Assembly: GCF_003131185.1 (NCBI RefSeq)
Contig: NZ_QFFU01000009.1
Span: 1 to 64,000 of the forward strand
Length of the DNA: 64,000 nucleotides
Reading direction: 5' to 3'
From: Pseudomonas ovata
GTDB lineage: Bacteria > Pseudomonadota > Gammaproteobacteria > Pseudomonadales > Pseudomonadaceae
Of the stretch, positions 33,614 through 43,337 are shown one piece after another. A program made the translations under genes and the position numbers. Under the pieces are notes generated by a model, which worked only from the letters and a program-made list of their open reading frames with translations, had not been told where the DNA came from and ran no database searches. The first letter of the stretch is position 1, and every line of letters begins with the position of its first letter.

Positions 33614-35437
33614 CTACTCGCTATGCAGGTTGGCATAAATCGACTCTGCGAGCTTTTTACTGATCCCCGGTGCTTTGGCGATTTCTTCGATGCTGGCGCG
33701 CGACAATTCCTGCAGGCCACCGAAGTGCTTGAGCAGATCACGACGCCGGGTCGGCCCTACACCAGCTACTCCTTCAAGGGTGGAAGTACGCCGGGTCTTG
33801 CCCCGGCGAGCGCGGTGACCAGTGATTGCAAAACGGTGGGCTTCGTCGCGAATCTGCTGGATCAGGTGCAAGGCTGGCGAGTCACCCGGCAGGGTGAACT
33901 CATGCGCCGCATCGTTCAGGTACAAGGTTTCAAAACCGGCCTTGCGGGTCACCCCCTTGGCAACACCCAGCAGAATCAGATCCGGGACTTCCAGCTCGTC
34001 CAGCACTTCACGCGCCATGCTCAACTGCCCCTTGCCACCATCGACCAGCAGGATATCGGGCAACTTGCTTTCACCGCTCTTGATCTTGCTGAACCGTCGG
34101 GTCAGGGCTTGATGCATCGCCGCATAATCGTCACCGGCCGTTACGCCCTCAATGTTATAGCGACGGTAGTCGGACTTGATCGGACCCTCAGGGCCGAACA
34201 CCACGCAGGAGGCGACAGTTGCCTCGCCACTGGAATGGCTGATGTCGTAGCATTCCAGGCGCTGCGGCGGTAAATCCAGGTTCAACGCCTGGGCCAGGGC
34301 TTCAAAGCGCGAGGCCACATGCAGGCGATTGGCCAAGCGCGCCGACAGTGCCTGCTCGGCGTTGGTCACCGCCAGTTGCTGCCAACGCGCACGCGTACCG
34401 CGTACCCGATGACTGATGGACAGCTCACGCCCCCGAGCTTCCTGGATTGCATCGATCAGGGTCGGAAAGTCCTCATGGACCACGTTGACGATGATTTCAG
34501 CAGGCAGCTCACGGTCTACGCCACCGAGGAAATACTGGGCCAGGAACGCCGACATGACTTCACCGACCTCCTCCTCTATGCCCACCTGTGGAAAGAAATT
34601 CTTGCTGCCCAGCACCCGCCCACCCCTGACACTGATCAGGTGTACGCACGCGCCGCCCGGGTTGACGAAGGCGGCCACCACGTCCACGTCGCCCGTGCCG
34701 CCCTCCATGCTCTGTTGATCCTGAACACGCCGCAGCAAGGACACCTGATCGCGCAACTCTGCCGCTCGCTCGAAGTCCAGTGCCATGGCGGCCTGCTCCA
34801 TCGCGGTGTTGAGTTCATCGGTCAAGGCATTGCTGCGCCCTTCCAGGAACATGACCGAATGACGCACATCCTCAGCGTAGACTTCAGGCTCCACCAGCCC
34901 GACGCAAGGCGCCTTGCAGCGCTTGATCTGATACTGCAGGCAAGGCCGGGTGCGGTTTCGGTAATAGCTGTCTTCACATTGACGCACCTGAAAGGTCTTT
35001 TGCAGCAGACCCAGGCTCTCGCGGATCGCACCGGCACTCGGGTACGGGCCGAAATAACGCCCCTTGCCCTTTTTCGCGCCTCGATGAATGCTCAGCCGTG
35101 CAAAAGCACCGTCCGACAGATAGACATAGGGGTAGGATTTATCGTCGCGCAACAAGATATTGTAGGGCGGACGGTGCTCCTTGATGAGCGTCTGTTCCAG
35201 CAGCAAGGCTTCGGTTTCATTGGCCGTGATCGTGGTTTCGATCTGCGCAATGCGCGCGACCAGGGCCCCGGTCTTTGGCGCCTGGCCGGTTTTGCGGAAA
35301 TAGCTGGACAGGCGATTCTTGAGGTTCTTGGCCTTGCCAACGTAAAGCAATTGCGCCTGGGCGTCGAACATCCGGTACACACCGGGACGGCCGCTGCAGG
35401 TCGAAAGGAAGGCACTGTGATCAAACAATTGGGTCAT
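33614..35437 (-). CDS. uvrC: Excinuclease ABC subunit C
   Basis: The 607-residue nucleotide-excision-repair endonuclease cuts on both sides of a lesion after UvrAB loading. The N-terminal GIY-YIG nuclease is at about residues 10-95 ([10 protein letters not shown] ... [13 protein letters not shown]). A UVR motif for UvrB contact is near 200-235 ([14 protein letters not shown]). The RNase-H-like 5' nuclease holds [12 protein letters not shown] and [10 protein letters not shown], and a C-terminal helix-hairpin-helix pair lies in [16 protein letters not shown]. The ATG at 35437 gives [11 protein letters not shown]; a TTG at 35455 is also open. It starts 15 bases after the gacA stop, the known co-transcribed arrangement. 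Confidence 0.97.
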   Translation of the reverse strand: MTQLFDHSAFLSTCSGRPGVYRMFDAQAQLLYVGKAKNLKNRLSSYFRKTGQAPKTGALVARIAQIETTITANETEALLLEQTLIKEHRPPYNILLRDDKSYPYVYLSDGAFARLSIHRGAKKGKGRYFGPYPSAGAIRESLGLLQKTFQVRQCEDSYYRNRTRPCLQYQIKRCKAPCVGLVEPEVYAEDVRHSVMFLEGRSNALTDELNTAMEQAAMALDFERAAELRDQVSLLRRVQDQQSMEGGTGDVDVVAAFVNPGGACVHLISVRGGRVLGSKNFFPQVGIEEEVGEVMSAFLAQYFLGGVDRELPAEIIVNVVHEDFPTLIDAIQEARGRELSISHRVRGTRARWQQLAVTNAEQALSARLANRLHVASRFEALAQALNLDLPPQRLECYDISHSSGEATVASCVVFGPEGPIKSDYRRYNIEGVTAGDDYAAMHQALTRRFSKIKSGESKLPDILLVDGGKGQLSMAREVLDELEVPDLILLGVAKGVTRKAGFETLYLNDAAHEFTLPGDSPALHLIQQIRDEAHRFAITGHRARRGKTRRTSTLEGVAGVGPTRRRDLLKHFGGLQELSRASIEEIAKAPGISKKLAESIYANLHSE

Positions 35438-35451
35438 ATTCGGATTCGGGT

Positions 35452-36096
35452 TCAAGCGCTGGCATCGACCATGCCGTGACGCACTGCAAGCAACGCCAGT
35501 TCCACATCACTGCTGATCGAAAGCTTTTCGAAAATGCGATAGCGGTAGGTATTGACCGTTTTCGGCGACAGGCACAGCTTGTCTGAAATGGTCTGGACTT
35601 TCTGGCAGCCGACAATCATCAGGGCAATCTGGATCTCTCGTTCGGACAACAGATCGAACGGCGAGTTGCTCTGTTCAGGCTGGAATGACTTTAGCGCCAG
35701 CTGCTGTGCAATCTGCGGGCTCAGGTAACGCTGGCCGGCAAACACCTGGCGAATGGCCTGGACCATTTCCGTAAGCCCTGCCCCCTTGGTCATGTAGCCG
35801 GCAGCGCCCGCCTGCAGCAAGCGGGTCGGGAATGGATCTTCTTCACAGGCAGTCACTGCCACCACTTTCATTTCCGGATGGCTGCGCAGCAATTTGCGCG
35901 TTGCTTCAAGGCCGCCGATGCCAGGCATCTTGACGTCCATGAGCACCACATCCGGCTTCAGATCACGCGCTTTCTTGAGCGACTCCTCACCCGAGTCCGC
36001 CTGGCCGACAACCTGCAGGCCATCGATGTCGGCGAGCATGCGGGTTATGCCTGTACGCACGAGATCATGGTCATCGACAACTAGCACCTTAATCAA
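35452..36096 (-). CDS. gacA: Response regulator GacA
   Basis: The 214-residue NarL/FixJ regulator is the partner of the sensor GacS, which is not in the window. It activates the small RNAs that titrate RsmA/E and so switches on secondary metabolism. The receiver domain has D8, D9 and phospho-acceptor D54 (VLMDVKMPG). The LuxR-type HTH is near 150-205 ([31 protein letters not shown]). The start is a TTG at 36096, supported by GAGG seven bases upstream and by the exact family N-terminus ([10 protein letters not shown]). In-frame ATGs further upstream would add sequence not in the family. The biosynthetic operon in this window is a plausible indirect target. Confidence 0.97.
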   Translation of the reverse strand: MIKVLVVDDHDLVRTGITRMLADIDGLQVVGQADSGEESLKKARDLKPDVVLMDVKMPGIGGLEATRKLLRSHPEMKVVAVTACEEDPFPTRLLQAGAAGYMTKGAGLTEMVQAIRQVFAGQRYLSPQIAQQLALKSFQPEQSNSPFDLLSEREIQIALMIVGCQKVQTISDKLCLSPKTVNTYRYRIFEKLSISSDVELALLAVRHGMVDASA

Positions 36097-36367
36097 GGAT
36101 ATACCTCGCGAAACAGTCATAGCAGTGCCGGCCACACTGGCAAGAACAATGAGTCGGACCTGGATTCTGGCATCCAAAGACGGGGGCAGGACGGCGCGGC
36201 AAGACAGCCACCTGCGGCACGGCATGACAGGATCGCATGGCCTGCCACGTGCCCGACTCACCCTCGACAGGTGGATAGCGTTGACAACAAGCTATCACTC
36301 ATGTGGCCTGATACCAGAGAAAAATATGCAATGACATGCAAAATGCGCCCAATGGGCAGATTAGCCG

Positions 36368-36769
36368 TCAGCTCTCGTCCGGAGCATCCGGTCGTGGTTT
36401 GTCGAGTAACGGTTGGTCAGGCACAGGCCTGGCAATGACTTGAGAAGTGCTCAATTCAGCCATGGTCGTGGTCAGGCGCCGGATTGCATCCTGATCTTCC
36501 TTGTGCAGGGTTCTGTAGCTGCCCAATACCTTTTCCTCGGCAAGGCTAAGATTGTCGAGGGGTATGGGTGTCGGCCTTCCGGTGAGCACATAGAGAACAT
36601 CAACCCCCTTGGCGGCCACCGCTGCCAGGTAATCAGCCTTGGGTGCGCGATCACCGCTTTCGTATTTCCCTTGAGCATTGGCTTCGACACCACCGATTTC
36701 ACCAAAAGCTCGCTGGGACAATCCGAGGCGTTCGCGCTCTTTCCTTAGCCGGTATCCTATTCCACTCAT
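36368..36769 (-). CDS. Phage-type XRE repressor (CI/C2-like)
   Basis: The 133-residue protein has an N-terminal helix-turn-helix (IGYRLRKERERLGLSQRAFGEIGGVEANAQGKYESGDRAPKADYLAAV, residues 4-52) and a short helical C-terminal domain. It lacks an S24 peptidase domain, so it is not a self-cleaving repressor. The ATG at 36769 gives the usual start. It is divergent from a small Cro-like gene with an operator-like palindrome between, the layout of a phage immunity region. No other phage genes remain here between gacA and the DAHP synthase gene. Confidence 0.85.
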   Translation of the reverse strand: MSGIGYRLRKERERLGLSQRAFGEIGGVEANAQGKYESGDRAPKADYLAAVAAKGVDVLYVLTGRPTPIPLDNLSLAEEKVLGSYRTLHKEDQDAIRRLTTTMAELSTSQVIARPVPDQPLLDKPRPDAPDES

Positions 36770-36789
36770 TTGAATGCACAACCCTATTG

Positions 36790-36809
36790 ACCACACTCTT
36801 ACGAGTGGT
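36790..36809. promoter_or_regulatory. Operator-like inverted repeat between repressor and Cro-like genes
   Basis: ACCACACTC and the partly complementary CGAGTGGT flank a short centre in the 82-base divergent region. TTGACA at 36816-36821 could be the -35 element for the plus-strand Cro-like gene, so a bound repressor would cover its promoter. Confidence 0.5.
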
Positions 36810-36851
36810 AAAATCTTGACAAAATTAAACTTACTTGAACGGTTTTGAACT

Positions 36852-37082
36852 ATGCCCGCAATCCGTACCCCTGCACAAGCCAAGGCCTGGCTTGACCAAC
36901 AGGGAAAATCTGTTCAGCAATTCGCGCGGGAAAACAGTGTTGATCCCGCTACAACTTATCAGGTGTTGGCAGGCCGCAAGAAGGGTCGACGCGGAGAAGC
37001 GCACAAGGTCGCGGTTTTGCTGGGGATAAAGGAAGGCACCATCCCTGCACAGGAAAACACACCAGAGCCGGACGACGAATGA
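36852..37082 (+). CDS. Small Cro-like DNA-binding protein
   Basis: The 76-residue protein has TPAQAKAWLDQQGKSVQQFARENSVDPATTYQVLAGRKKGRRGEAHKVAVLLGIK. The QQFARENSVDPATTYQVLAG segment is a Cro-type helix-turn-helix of a family found with XRE repressors in pseudomonad prophages. The tail is acidic (ENTPEPDDE). It is divergent from the repressor gene and probably antagonises it. It is isolated from any later phage genes. Confidence 0.8.
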   Translation: MPAIRTPAQAKAWLDQQGKSVQQFARENSVDPATTYQVLAGRKKGRRGEAHKVAVLLGIKEGTIPAQENTPEPDDE

Positions 37083-37319
37083 CAGATCCTTCTCTAATGT
37101 AGGCATATGAAAGGATCCTCTATTTTCAATGCCATTTCCTCTTGTATAAACCGAATGCTCTGACAAACCGTGTCGGTCATTAACTGCGATTTACACGTAG
37201 ACGCTACTTTCTCGCCACCAAAGACAAAGACTATCGATAAACTCACAGCAATTGAATTCTTCAATTGCTGTGTGCCGGCGCCTAAAGTAAGCTCGCTTGC
37301 ATCTACGGAGACTTATTTG

Positions 37320-37460
37320 ATGCTGCGCCCTGTTATCACCTTAGCTCAACACTTTGCCGACAACCCGGTTCTGGTTGTTGCCGGTGGCGTGGTCGCGGCA
37401 CCTGTCTGCGCAGCAGTCAATCTTTATTATGGGTATTGGTTTAGCCACTGGCGCGCCTGA
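37320..37460 (+). CDS. Very small membrane protein, unknown
   Basis: The product is 46 residues, with one hydrophobic helix (NPVLVVAGGVVAAPVCAAVNLYYGYWF). The ATG at 37320 has GGAG nine bases upstream and a strong terminator follows 50 bases after the stop, supporting a real small gene. No family is recognised. The frame is open further upstream but without a ribosome site. Confidence 0.55.
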   Translation: MLRPVITLAQHFADNPVLVVAGGVVAAPVCAAVNLYYGYWFSHWRA

Positions 37461-37511
37461 TACCCCACATCGGCGCCCTACTCTACGGGACGCCAACCAG
37501 AGAACTCTCAA

Positions 37512-37547
37512 CCCCCGGTCGGCCTCCCGACCGGGGGTTTTGTTTTT
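37512..37547 (+). terminator. Strong terminator before the aromatic leader
   Basis: CCCCCGGTCGG and CCGACCGGGGG form an eleven-pair stem followed by TTTTGTTTTT. It ends the upstream small gene and isolates the DAHP synthase leader that begins at 37593. Confidence 0.92.
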
Positions 37548-37592
37548 CCGGCGATCGATAACCCTGGCCACTTTTTTTCGAGGACACCCCAC

Positions 37593-37745
37593 ATGACTCA
37601 CTTCTCTTATTACCGCAACGACTCTGGCTTTACCTGGCGATTTAGTCACCTCCGTTCGGGACAACCTGCCGCCTCCGTCCGGTCACTGCCTGGTGGCAAT
37701 ACCCTTGATCAACCCCATACGACCCCTTGTCGAACACCCTTATAG
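37593..37745 (+). CDS. Aromatic-rich leader peptide of the DAHP synthase gene
   Basis: This 50-codon frame has GAGGA eight bases before its ATG, and its start reads MTHFSYYRNDSGFTWRF: three Phe, two Tyr and one Trp in the first 17 residues. It ends at TAG 37745, 40 bases before the ATG of a DAHP synthase, the first enzyme of aromatic amino-acid synthesis. A translated aromatic-rich leader is the hallmark of control by ribosome stalling or attenuation. No clear terminator is visible between the leader and the gene, so control may be translational. The rest of the peptide is not obviously meaningful. Confidence 0.65.
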   Translation: MTHFSYYRNDSGFTWRFSHLRSGQPAASVRSLPGGNTLDQPHTTPCRTPL

Positions 37746-37785
37746 GCGCGCCTGCGGGATAACCCGCCGCCCAGGAAGCCAGTTT

Positions 37786-38868
37786 ATGAATTCGTCCGCA
37801 GCCATCAAGAATCCTGAAACATCGTCCATCAGCAGCCCCCGTCTGGACAGCACCCCCTTCTCCTTGCGCTTGCCCAGTACACTGGAGCTCAAGCACCGCC
37901 TGCCACTGAATGAGCCTCTGCTCGCACAAGTCGCCGCCCATCGACGCGCCGTGCGCGCCATTCTCGATGGCAGTGACTCGCGCCTGTTGGTCATTGTCGG
38001 CCCCTGCTCGCTGCATGACCCCGAATCAGCGCTTGAATACGCAGAACGCCTTGCCCGCCTGGCCGCTCAGGTCAGCGATCAATTGTTGTTGGTCATGCGC
38101 GCCTATGTGGAAAAGCCGCGCACGACCATCGGCTGGAAAGGCCTGGCCTACGACCCGCATCTCAATGGCAGCGATGACATGGCCGCAGGCCTTGCCCTGT
38201 CACGTCGATTGATGCGTGACATGCTGGAGATGGGCTTGCCGGTGGCCACTGAGCTGCTGCAGCCGATGGCGGCGGGTTATTTCGACGACATGCTCAGTTG
38301 GGTGGCCATCGGTGCACGCACCACCGAATCACAGGTCCACCGGGAAATGGCCAGCGGCCTGGGCATGCCGGTCGGTTTCAAGAACGGTACGGACGGCGGG
38401 GTCGCCGTGGCCTGCGATGCGATTCGCTCGGCCGCCCACCCGCACCGTCATTTCGGCGTCGATCGCCAGGGTCATCCGGCAATCATCGAGACGCACGGCA
38501 ACCCGGACAGCCACATTGTATTGCGTGGCGGCCATCAAGGCCCCAACTACGCTGCCGAGCACATTGCCAGGGTGCGCAGCGCCCTCGACAAGCAGGGCAT
38601 TGCCCCACGGATCATGGTCGATTGCAGCCACGCCAACAGCGACAAGGACCCTTTGCGTCAGCCCGGTGTGTTGCGCGACGTGCTGGAGCAACGCGTGCAA
38701 GGCAATCGCTCATTGATCGGCATGATGCTTGAAAGCCATCTGTTCGACGGCAACCAGCCGCTGGGTCCGAACCTCAGATACGGGGTCTCGGTGACCGATG
38801 GCTGCCTGGGCTGGGACTCGACCGAACAGCTGTTGCTCGAAGCGGTGAACCGCCTGCGCTACCGCTGA
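37786..38868 (+). CDS. 3-deoxy-7-phosphoheptulonate synthase (type I DAHP synthase)
   Basis: The 360-residue enzyme joins phosphoenolpyruvate and erythrose-4-phosphate in the first shikimate step. Key segments are IVGPCSLHDPESALEYAERL (metal Cys), RAYVEKPRTTIGWKGLAYDP, GARTTESQVHREMASGL, GFKNGTDGG, LRGGHQGPNY and MVDCSHANSDKD with metal ligands, as in AroF/AroG/AroH. The ATG at 37786 has AGGAA nine bases upstream. Which aromatic amino acid inhibits it cannot be told from sequence; the leader with Phe, Tyr and Trp codons suggests aromatic-responsive expression. Confidence 0.95.
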   Translation: MNSSAAIKNPETSSISSPRLDSTPFSLRLPSTLELKHRLPLNEPLLAQVAAHRRAVRAILDGSDSRLLVIVGPCSLHDPESALEYAERLARLAAQVSDQLLLVMRAYVEKPRTTIGWKGLAYDPHLNGSDDMAAGLALSRRLMRDMLEMGLPVATELLQPMAAGYFDDMLSWVAIGARTTESQVHREMASGLGMPVGFKNGTDGGVAVACDAIRSAAHPHRHFGVDRQGHPAIIETHGNPDSHIVLRGGHQGPNYAAEHIARVRSALDKQGIAPRIMVDCSHANSDKDPLRQPGVLRDVLEQRVQGNRSLIGMMLESHLFDGNQPLGPNLRYGVSVTDGCLGWDSTEQLLLEAVNRLRYR

Positions 38869-38945
38869 AGCCGCAGGAACTTTAGGGAGAAATGCAGGCC
38901 ACAATCGGGTAGCCTGTGTTTTTTTCCAAGAGGAGTACCGTTCCA

Positions 38946-39227
38946 ATGGCTAAAGCCACTGCCCGTCACATCCTGGTTGCCAGCGAAGACAAGTGCAACG
39001 AACTCAAGGCCCAGATCGAAGGCGGCGCCGATTTTGCCGAAATCGCCAAGGCCAATTCGACTTGTCCGTCCAGCCGTCAGGGCGGCGACCTGGGTTCTTT
39101 CGGTCCAGGCCAGATGGTCAAGGAATTCGACACCGTGGTGTTCAGCGCCCCGGTCAATACCGTTCAAGGTCCGGTCAAGACCCAGTTCGGTTACCACCTG
39201 CTGGAAGTGACCAGCCGCCAGGACTGA
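38946..39227 (+). CDS. PpiC-type parvulin peptidyl-prolyl isomerase (copy 1)
   Basis: The 93-residue single-domain cytoplasmic isomerase opens with KATARHILVASEDKCNELKAQIEGGADFAEIAKANSTCPSS. GGDLGSFGPGQMVKEFDTVVF and TQFGYHLLEVTSR follow, the complete parvulin fold without any signal peptide. GAGGAG precedes the ATG at 38946. A terminator follows. A second parvulin at 46230-46505 is clearly related, so the two flank the yej/pilU block. Confidence 0.95.
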   Translation: MAKATARHILVASEDKCNELKAQIEGGADFAEIAKANSTCPSSRQGGDLGSFGPGQMVKEFDTVVFSAPVNTVQGPVKTQFGYHLLEVTSRQD

Positions 39228-39246
39228 TCCTGTCGCGCAGACTGCA

Positions 39247-39279
39247 CACAGCCCACCTTACGGTGGGCTGTTTCGTTTT
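39247..39279 (+). terminator. Terminator after parvulin copy 1
   Basis: CACAGCCCACC pairs with GGTGGGCTGT, followed by TTCGTTTT, about 20 bases after the stop. Confidence 0.85.
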
Positions 39280-39367
39280 AGCCTGTAGGAATATGCACTG
39301 TTTACGCTTGGCGACCCGTGGCTTTCCCTGTAGAAGGGCATGATCGTTCACCGCACCTGGTCGGCTC

Positions 39368-41236
39368 ATGGGTTTCGTTCGTTTATCGCTTCTGGCTGCG
39401 GCACTGGCCTTGCTCGCCGCCCTGCAACCGTTATCTGCTGCTCCCGAGCATGCCTTGACCGTCTACGGTGAGGCGCCCCGCTATGCTACCGACTTCACGC
39501 ACTTCGACTACGTCAATCCGGATGCGCCCAAAGGCGGGAGCATGCGCAGGTCCGCCCAGGAGATCGGCCAGTTCGATCATCTGATCCCCTACGTCGACAA
39601 GGGCATGGGCGTCGCGCAGATCGATAAATTGCTGTACTCCCCGCTGGCGGTGCGTTCGCTGGATGAACCTTATACGGTGTATGGCCTGGTTGCCCGGCGC
39701 ATGGAGCGCAGCAGCGATGGTTTGTCGTTGCGCTTTTATCTGGACCCCCAGGCCCGTTTCGCCGATGGCACGCCGATTACCGCCAGTGACGTCAAGTACA
39801 CCTTCGACCTGCTGATGAGCCAAGGCAAACTGGAATACCGTACCCAATTCGAGGCCGTGAAAAACATCGAGGTGGAATCCGCCAGCCAGGTTCGCTTCGA
39901 TTTCAGCAATGCCGACAATCGTACCCTGCCCCTGGAACTGGCCTCGCTGCCGGTGTTGCCCGAGCACTGGTGGAAAAGCCGTGATTTTGCCGGCGGTGCA
40001 GGCTTTGAAGTTCCGCTTGGCAGCGGCCCCTACAGGATTGCCAAGGTCGATGCCGGGCGCAGCATCACCTTCGAACGCGACCCCGACTGGTGGGGGCGCG
40101 ACAAGCCAGTCAGCCGCGGTCTGTACAACTTCGACAGCTTTCGCATCGAGTATTTCGGCGACACCGACGTGGCCCGGCAGGTACTGCTGGGCGGTGGCTA
40201 TGATTACAACCGCGAGTATTCGGCCACCGGCTACACCATCCGCTATGACGGCCAGGCCCTGACCGATGGCCTGTTGCAGAAAGCGCACCTGGCCAAAGGT
40301 GCCGTACAGAACTCCCAGGGTTTTATCTTTAACCTCGACCGGCCGGTATTCAAGGATCGTCGGGTGCGCCAGGCGCTGGCATTGCTCTGGGACTTCGAAT
40401 GGACCAACCGGCAGATGATGCGCAATATGTACATCCGCCAGAGCAGTTACTTTTCCAACTCGGCCCTGGCGGCCACCGCCCTGCCTTCGCCACGCGAACT
40501 GGAGATCCTTGAGCCGCTGCGCGGCAAGGTCCCGGACGAGGTCTTTACCCAGGTCTTCCAGACGCCAACCACCCAGGGCACCGGCTTTATCCGCGACAAA
40601 CAGCTGCAAGCCCTGGCCTTGCTCAAAGAGGCCGGCTGGACGCCTGAGGGCGATCAACTGGTCAATGCCCAAGGCGAGCCCTTGAGCTTCACTTTTCTCA
40701 ACGCCCAATCGGGCTTTGAACGCCTGTTGCTGCCGTTCAAGCGCAATCTGGCGCAGATCGGCATTCGCTTTGACATCCGCCGTATCGATCCGGCGCAGTA
40801 CCTGAACCGGGTCATGGCCCGCGACTACGACATGATCGTCACCGGCTACACGGTGACGACATCGCCAGGCCTGGAGCTGTACAACAATTTCGGCTCAAAA
40901 GTGGCCCGTGATCCTGGCTCGAATAATGTCATGGTGCTACAGGACCCGGCCGTCGATGCGCTGATCGAAGGCCTGGTCAAGGCCGGCAGCCAGGCCGACA
41001 TGGTCGACCACGCACGCTGCCTGGACCGGGTCCTGCAGTGGGGTTACTACTGGATCCCCAATTACTATCCGCCAGGCGCGTCAACCGTATGGTGGAACCG
41101 CTTCGGTATGCCCGCCATTGCTGCACGCAACAGCGAAGCCATCGAGACCTGGTGGGAGATCAGCCCCACGGCCCTGACCCGCGAGGCATTTATTGCACGT
41201 CGTGGCGCTTCGGCCCTTCCCTGGGAGATGCAGTAG
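39368..41236 (+). CDS. yejA: Peptide (YejA-type) ABC transporter, periplasmic binding protein
   Basis: The 622-residue precursor of the SBP_bac_5 family has a signal peptide (residues 1-24, ending PLSA before APEHA). The mature start, ALTVYGEAPRYATDFTHFDYVNPDAPKGGSMR, is typical of YejA. FADGTPITASDVKYTFDLL and GFIFNLDRPVFKDRRVRQALALLWDFEW are the family's peptide-binding core. In enterobacteria YejABEF imports microcin C and small peptides. It opens a tight four-gene operon and its stop is immediately followed by yejB. Confidence 0.93.
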   Translation: MGFVRLSLLAAALALLAALQPLSAAPEHALTVYGEAPRYATDFTHFDYVNPDAPKGGSMRRSAQEIGQFDHLIPYVDKGMGVAQIDKLLYSPLAVRSLDEPYTVYGLVARRMERSSDGLSLRFYLDPQARFADGTPITASDVKYTFDLLMSQGKLEYRTQFEAVKNIEVESASQVRFDFSNADNRTLPLELASLPVLPEHWWKSRDFAGGAGFEVPLGSGPYRIAKVDAGRSITFERDPDWWGRDKPVSRGLYNFDSFRIEYFGDTDVARQVLLGGGYDYNREYSATGYTIRYDGQALTDGLLQKAHLAKGAVQNSQGFIFNLDRPVFKDRRVRQALALLWDFEWTNRQMMRNMYIRQSSYFSNSALAATALPSPRELEILEPLRGKVPDEVFTQVFQTPTTQGTGFIRDKQLQALALLKEAGWTPEGDQLVNAQGEPLSFTFLNAQSGFERLLLPFKRNLAQIGIRFDIRRIDPAQYLNRVMARDYDMIVTGYTVTTSPGLELYNNFGSKVARDPGSNNVMVLQDPAVDALIEGLVKAGSQADMVDHARCLDRVLQWGYYWIPNYYPPGASTVWWNRFGMPAIAARNSEAIETWWEISPTALTREAFIARRGASALPWEMQ

Positions 41237-42301
41237 ATGCTCGGCTATATCATCAGGCGCCTGTTGCTGATCATCCCGACCCTGCTATGTATCCTGCTGG
41301 TCAATTTCTTCATCGTCCAGGCAGCGCCCGGCGGACCGGTCGAGCAGGCCATTGCCCGCTTGCAGGGCATCGGTGGGGCCAGTGTCGGCAGTGCGCCGGC
41401 CGAGAGCGCCAGCGCCGGCCAGTCGCGCATATCACGCGGCCTGGACCCCAAGCTGATCAAGGAAATCGAGCGCCAGTACGGCTTTGACAAGCCGTTGCAT
41501 GAACGACTGTGGCTGATGCTCAGCCACTATGCACGGCTGGACTTTGGCAACAGCTTCTTTCGCGGCGCCTCGGTGACCGACCTGATCCTGCAGAAGTTGC
41601 CGGTGTCACTGTCACTGGGTTTATGGGCCACCCTGCTGACCTACCTGGTGTCGATCCCGCTGGGCATTCGCAAGGCGGTCAGGCACGGCAGCAGCTTTGA
41701 TGTCTGGAGCAGCACGGTCATCATCATCGGCTACGCGATGCCGCCTTTTCTGGTGGCCATGCTGCTGGTGGTGGTGCTCTGCGGTGGCACATCCCTGCAC
41801 TGGTTTCCGGTGCGCGGCCTGGTGTCGGAAGACTTTGCGCAGCTGTCGTTGCTCGGCAAGATCGCCGACTATTTCTGGCATCTGGTGCTGCCGGTCACTT
41901 CGCTGGTGATCGGCGGCTTTGCCGCCCTGACGCTGCTGACCAAGAATGCGTTCCTGAATGAAGTCACCCGCCAGTACGTCACCACCGCCAGGGCCAAAGG
42001 CATGAGCGAGCGGCGCGTGCTGTACGGCCATGTGTTTCGCAACGCCATGCTGCTGGTGGTTGCCGGCATTCCCCAGGCGTTGATCACCGTGTTCTTTGCA
42101 GGCTCCTTATTGATTGAAGTGATTTTTTCCCTCGACGGTCTGGGACGCTTGAGCTACGAAGCGGCCGTATCACGCGACTATCCGGTGGTGTTCGGCACCC
42201 TGTTCATCTTTACCCTGTTCGGCCTGCTGATCAAACTGGTCGGCGATGTCTGCTACACCCTGGTCGATCCGCGCATCGACTTCAGCGCGAGGAGTGCCTG
42301 A
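41237..42301 (+). CDS. yejB: Peptide ABC transporter permease YejB
   Basis: The 354-residue inner-membrane permease (OppB-like) starts [37 protein letters not shown], the usual family N-terminus. Several transmembrane helices and the EAA coupling loop [24 protein letters not shown] follow. Its stop overlaps the yejE start by one base (TGATG). It forms the channel with YejE and is powered by YejF. Confidence 0.95.
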   Translation: MLGYIIRRLLLIIPTLLCILLVNFFIVQAAPGGPVEQAIARLQGIGGASVGSAPAESASAGQSRISRGLDPKLIKEIERQYGFDKPLHERLWLMLSHYARLDFGNSFFRGASVTDLILQKLPVSLSLGLWATLLTYLVSIPLGIRKAVRHGSSFDVWSSTVIIIGYAMPPFLVAMLLVVVLCGGTSLHWFPVRGLVSEDFAQLSLLGKIADYFWHLVLPVTSLVIGGFAALTLLTKNAFLNEVTRQYVTTARAKGMSERRVLYGHVFRNAMLLVVAGIPQALITVFFAGSLLIEVIFSLDGLGRLSYEAAVSRDYPVVFGTLFIFTLFGLLIKLVGDVCYTLVDPRIDFSARSA

Positions 42302-43323
42302 TGGAGCGCCTGTCACCCGTGGCCCGGCGGCGCCTGGAGCGTTTTCGCAATCACCGTCGTGGCTGGTGGTCGCTGTGGCTGTTCTGTGCGCTGTTCATGC
42401 TGACGCTGGGCGGCGAGCTGATCGCCAACGACAAGCCCTTGGTGCTGAGCTACAAGCACTCGTTGTATTTCCCGGTATTCAAGCGCTACACCGAACAACA
42501 GTTCGGCGGCGAACTGCCGTTCCAGCCCGACTATCGCAGCGACTATGTACGCGGGCTGATCGACCAGGGCGACGGCTGGATGCTGTTCCCGCCGATCCCG
42601 TTCGGCGCTGACACGCCCAACTACGACCTCACGACCCCCGCGCCCAGTCCGCCCTCGGCCGAAAACTGGCTGGGCACCGATGACCAGGCCCGCGATGTGC
42701 TGTCGCGGGTGATCTTCGGGGCGCGGGTGTCGATCCTGTTTGCCTTGGCCCTGACCCTGATCAGCGCGTTGATCGGCATCGCCGCCGGCGCGTTGCAAGG
42801 CTACTATGGCGGCTGGGTCGACCTGTTCGGCCAGCGCTTGCAGGAAGTCTGGTCAGGGCTGCCGGTGCTGTACCTGCTGATCATTCTGTCGGGCTTTGTC
42901 GAGCCCGACTTCTGGTGGCTGCTGGGCATCATGGCGCTGTTTTCGTGGCTGGCCCTGGTGGATGTAGTGCGCGCCGAGTTCTTGCGTGGACGCAAGCTTG
43001 AGTACGTCAAGGCCGCTCGTGCCCTGGGGCTGAGCGACAGCAAGATGATCCTGCGGCATATCCTGCCCAATGCCATGAGCGCCACCTTGAGCTACCTGCC
43101 CTTCGTGCTGACGGGCGCCATCACCACCCTTACCGCCCTGGACTTTCTCGGCTTCGGCATGCCGGCCGGCAGCGCGTCGCTGGGCGAGCTGATTGCGCAA
43201 GGCAAGACCAACCTGCAAGCGCCCTGGCTGGGCCTGACGGCCTTCTGCGCCCTGGCGCTGATTCTCACCCTGCTGGTGTTTATCGGCGAAGCATTGCGCG
43301 ATGCCTTTGATCCACGCGCCTGA
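42301..43323 (+). CDS. yejE: Peptide ABC transporter permease YejE
   Basis: The 340-residue OppC-like permease has a cytoplasmic basic lead (LSPVARRRLERFRNHRRG), a first helix, and a large periplasmic loop with LPFQPDYRSDYVRGLIDQGDGWMLFPPIPFG, typical of YejE. The domain NWLGTDDQARDVLSRVIFGARVSI follows, with the EAA loop EYVKAARALGLSDSKMILRHILPNA. Start and neighbour overlap show translational coupling. Confidence 0.95.
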   Translation: MERLSPVARRRLERFRNHRRGWWSLWLFCALFMLTLGGELIANDKPLVLSYKHSLYFPVFKRYTEQQFGGELPFQPDYRSDYVRGLIDQGDGWMLFPPIPFGADTPNYDLTTPAPSPPSAENWLGTDDQARDVLSRVIFGARVSILFALALTLISALIGIAAGALQGYYGGWVDLFGQRLQEVWSGLPVLYLLIILSGFVEPDFWWLLGIMALFSWLALVDVVRAEFLRGRKLEYVKAARALGLSDSKMILRHILPNAMSATLSYLPFVLTGAITTLTALDFLGFGMPAGSASLGELIAQGKTNLQAPWLGLTAFCALALILTLLVFIGEALRDAFDPRA

Positions 43324-43337
43324 CCCGAGAACCTGAT

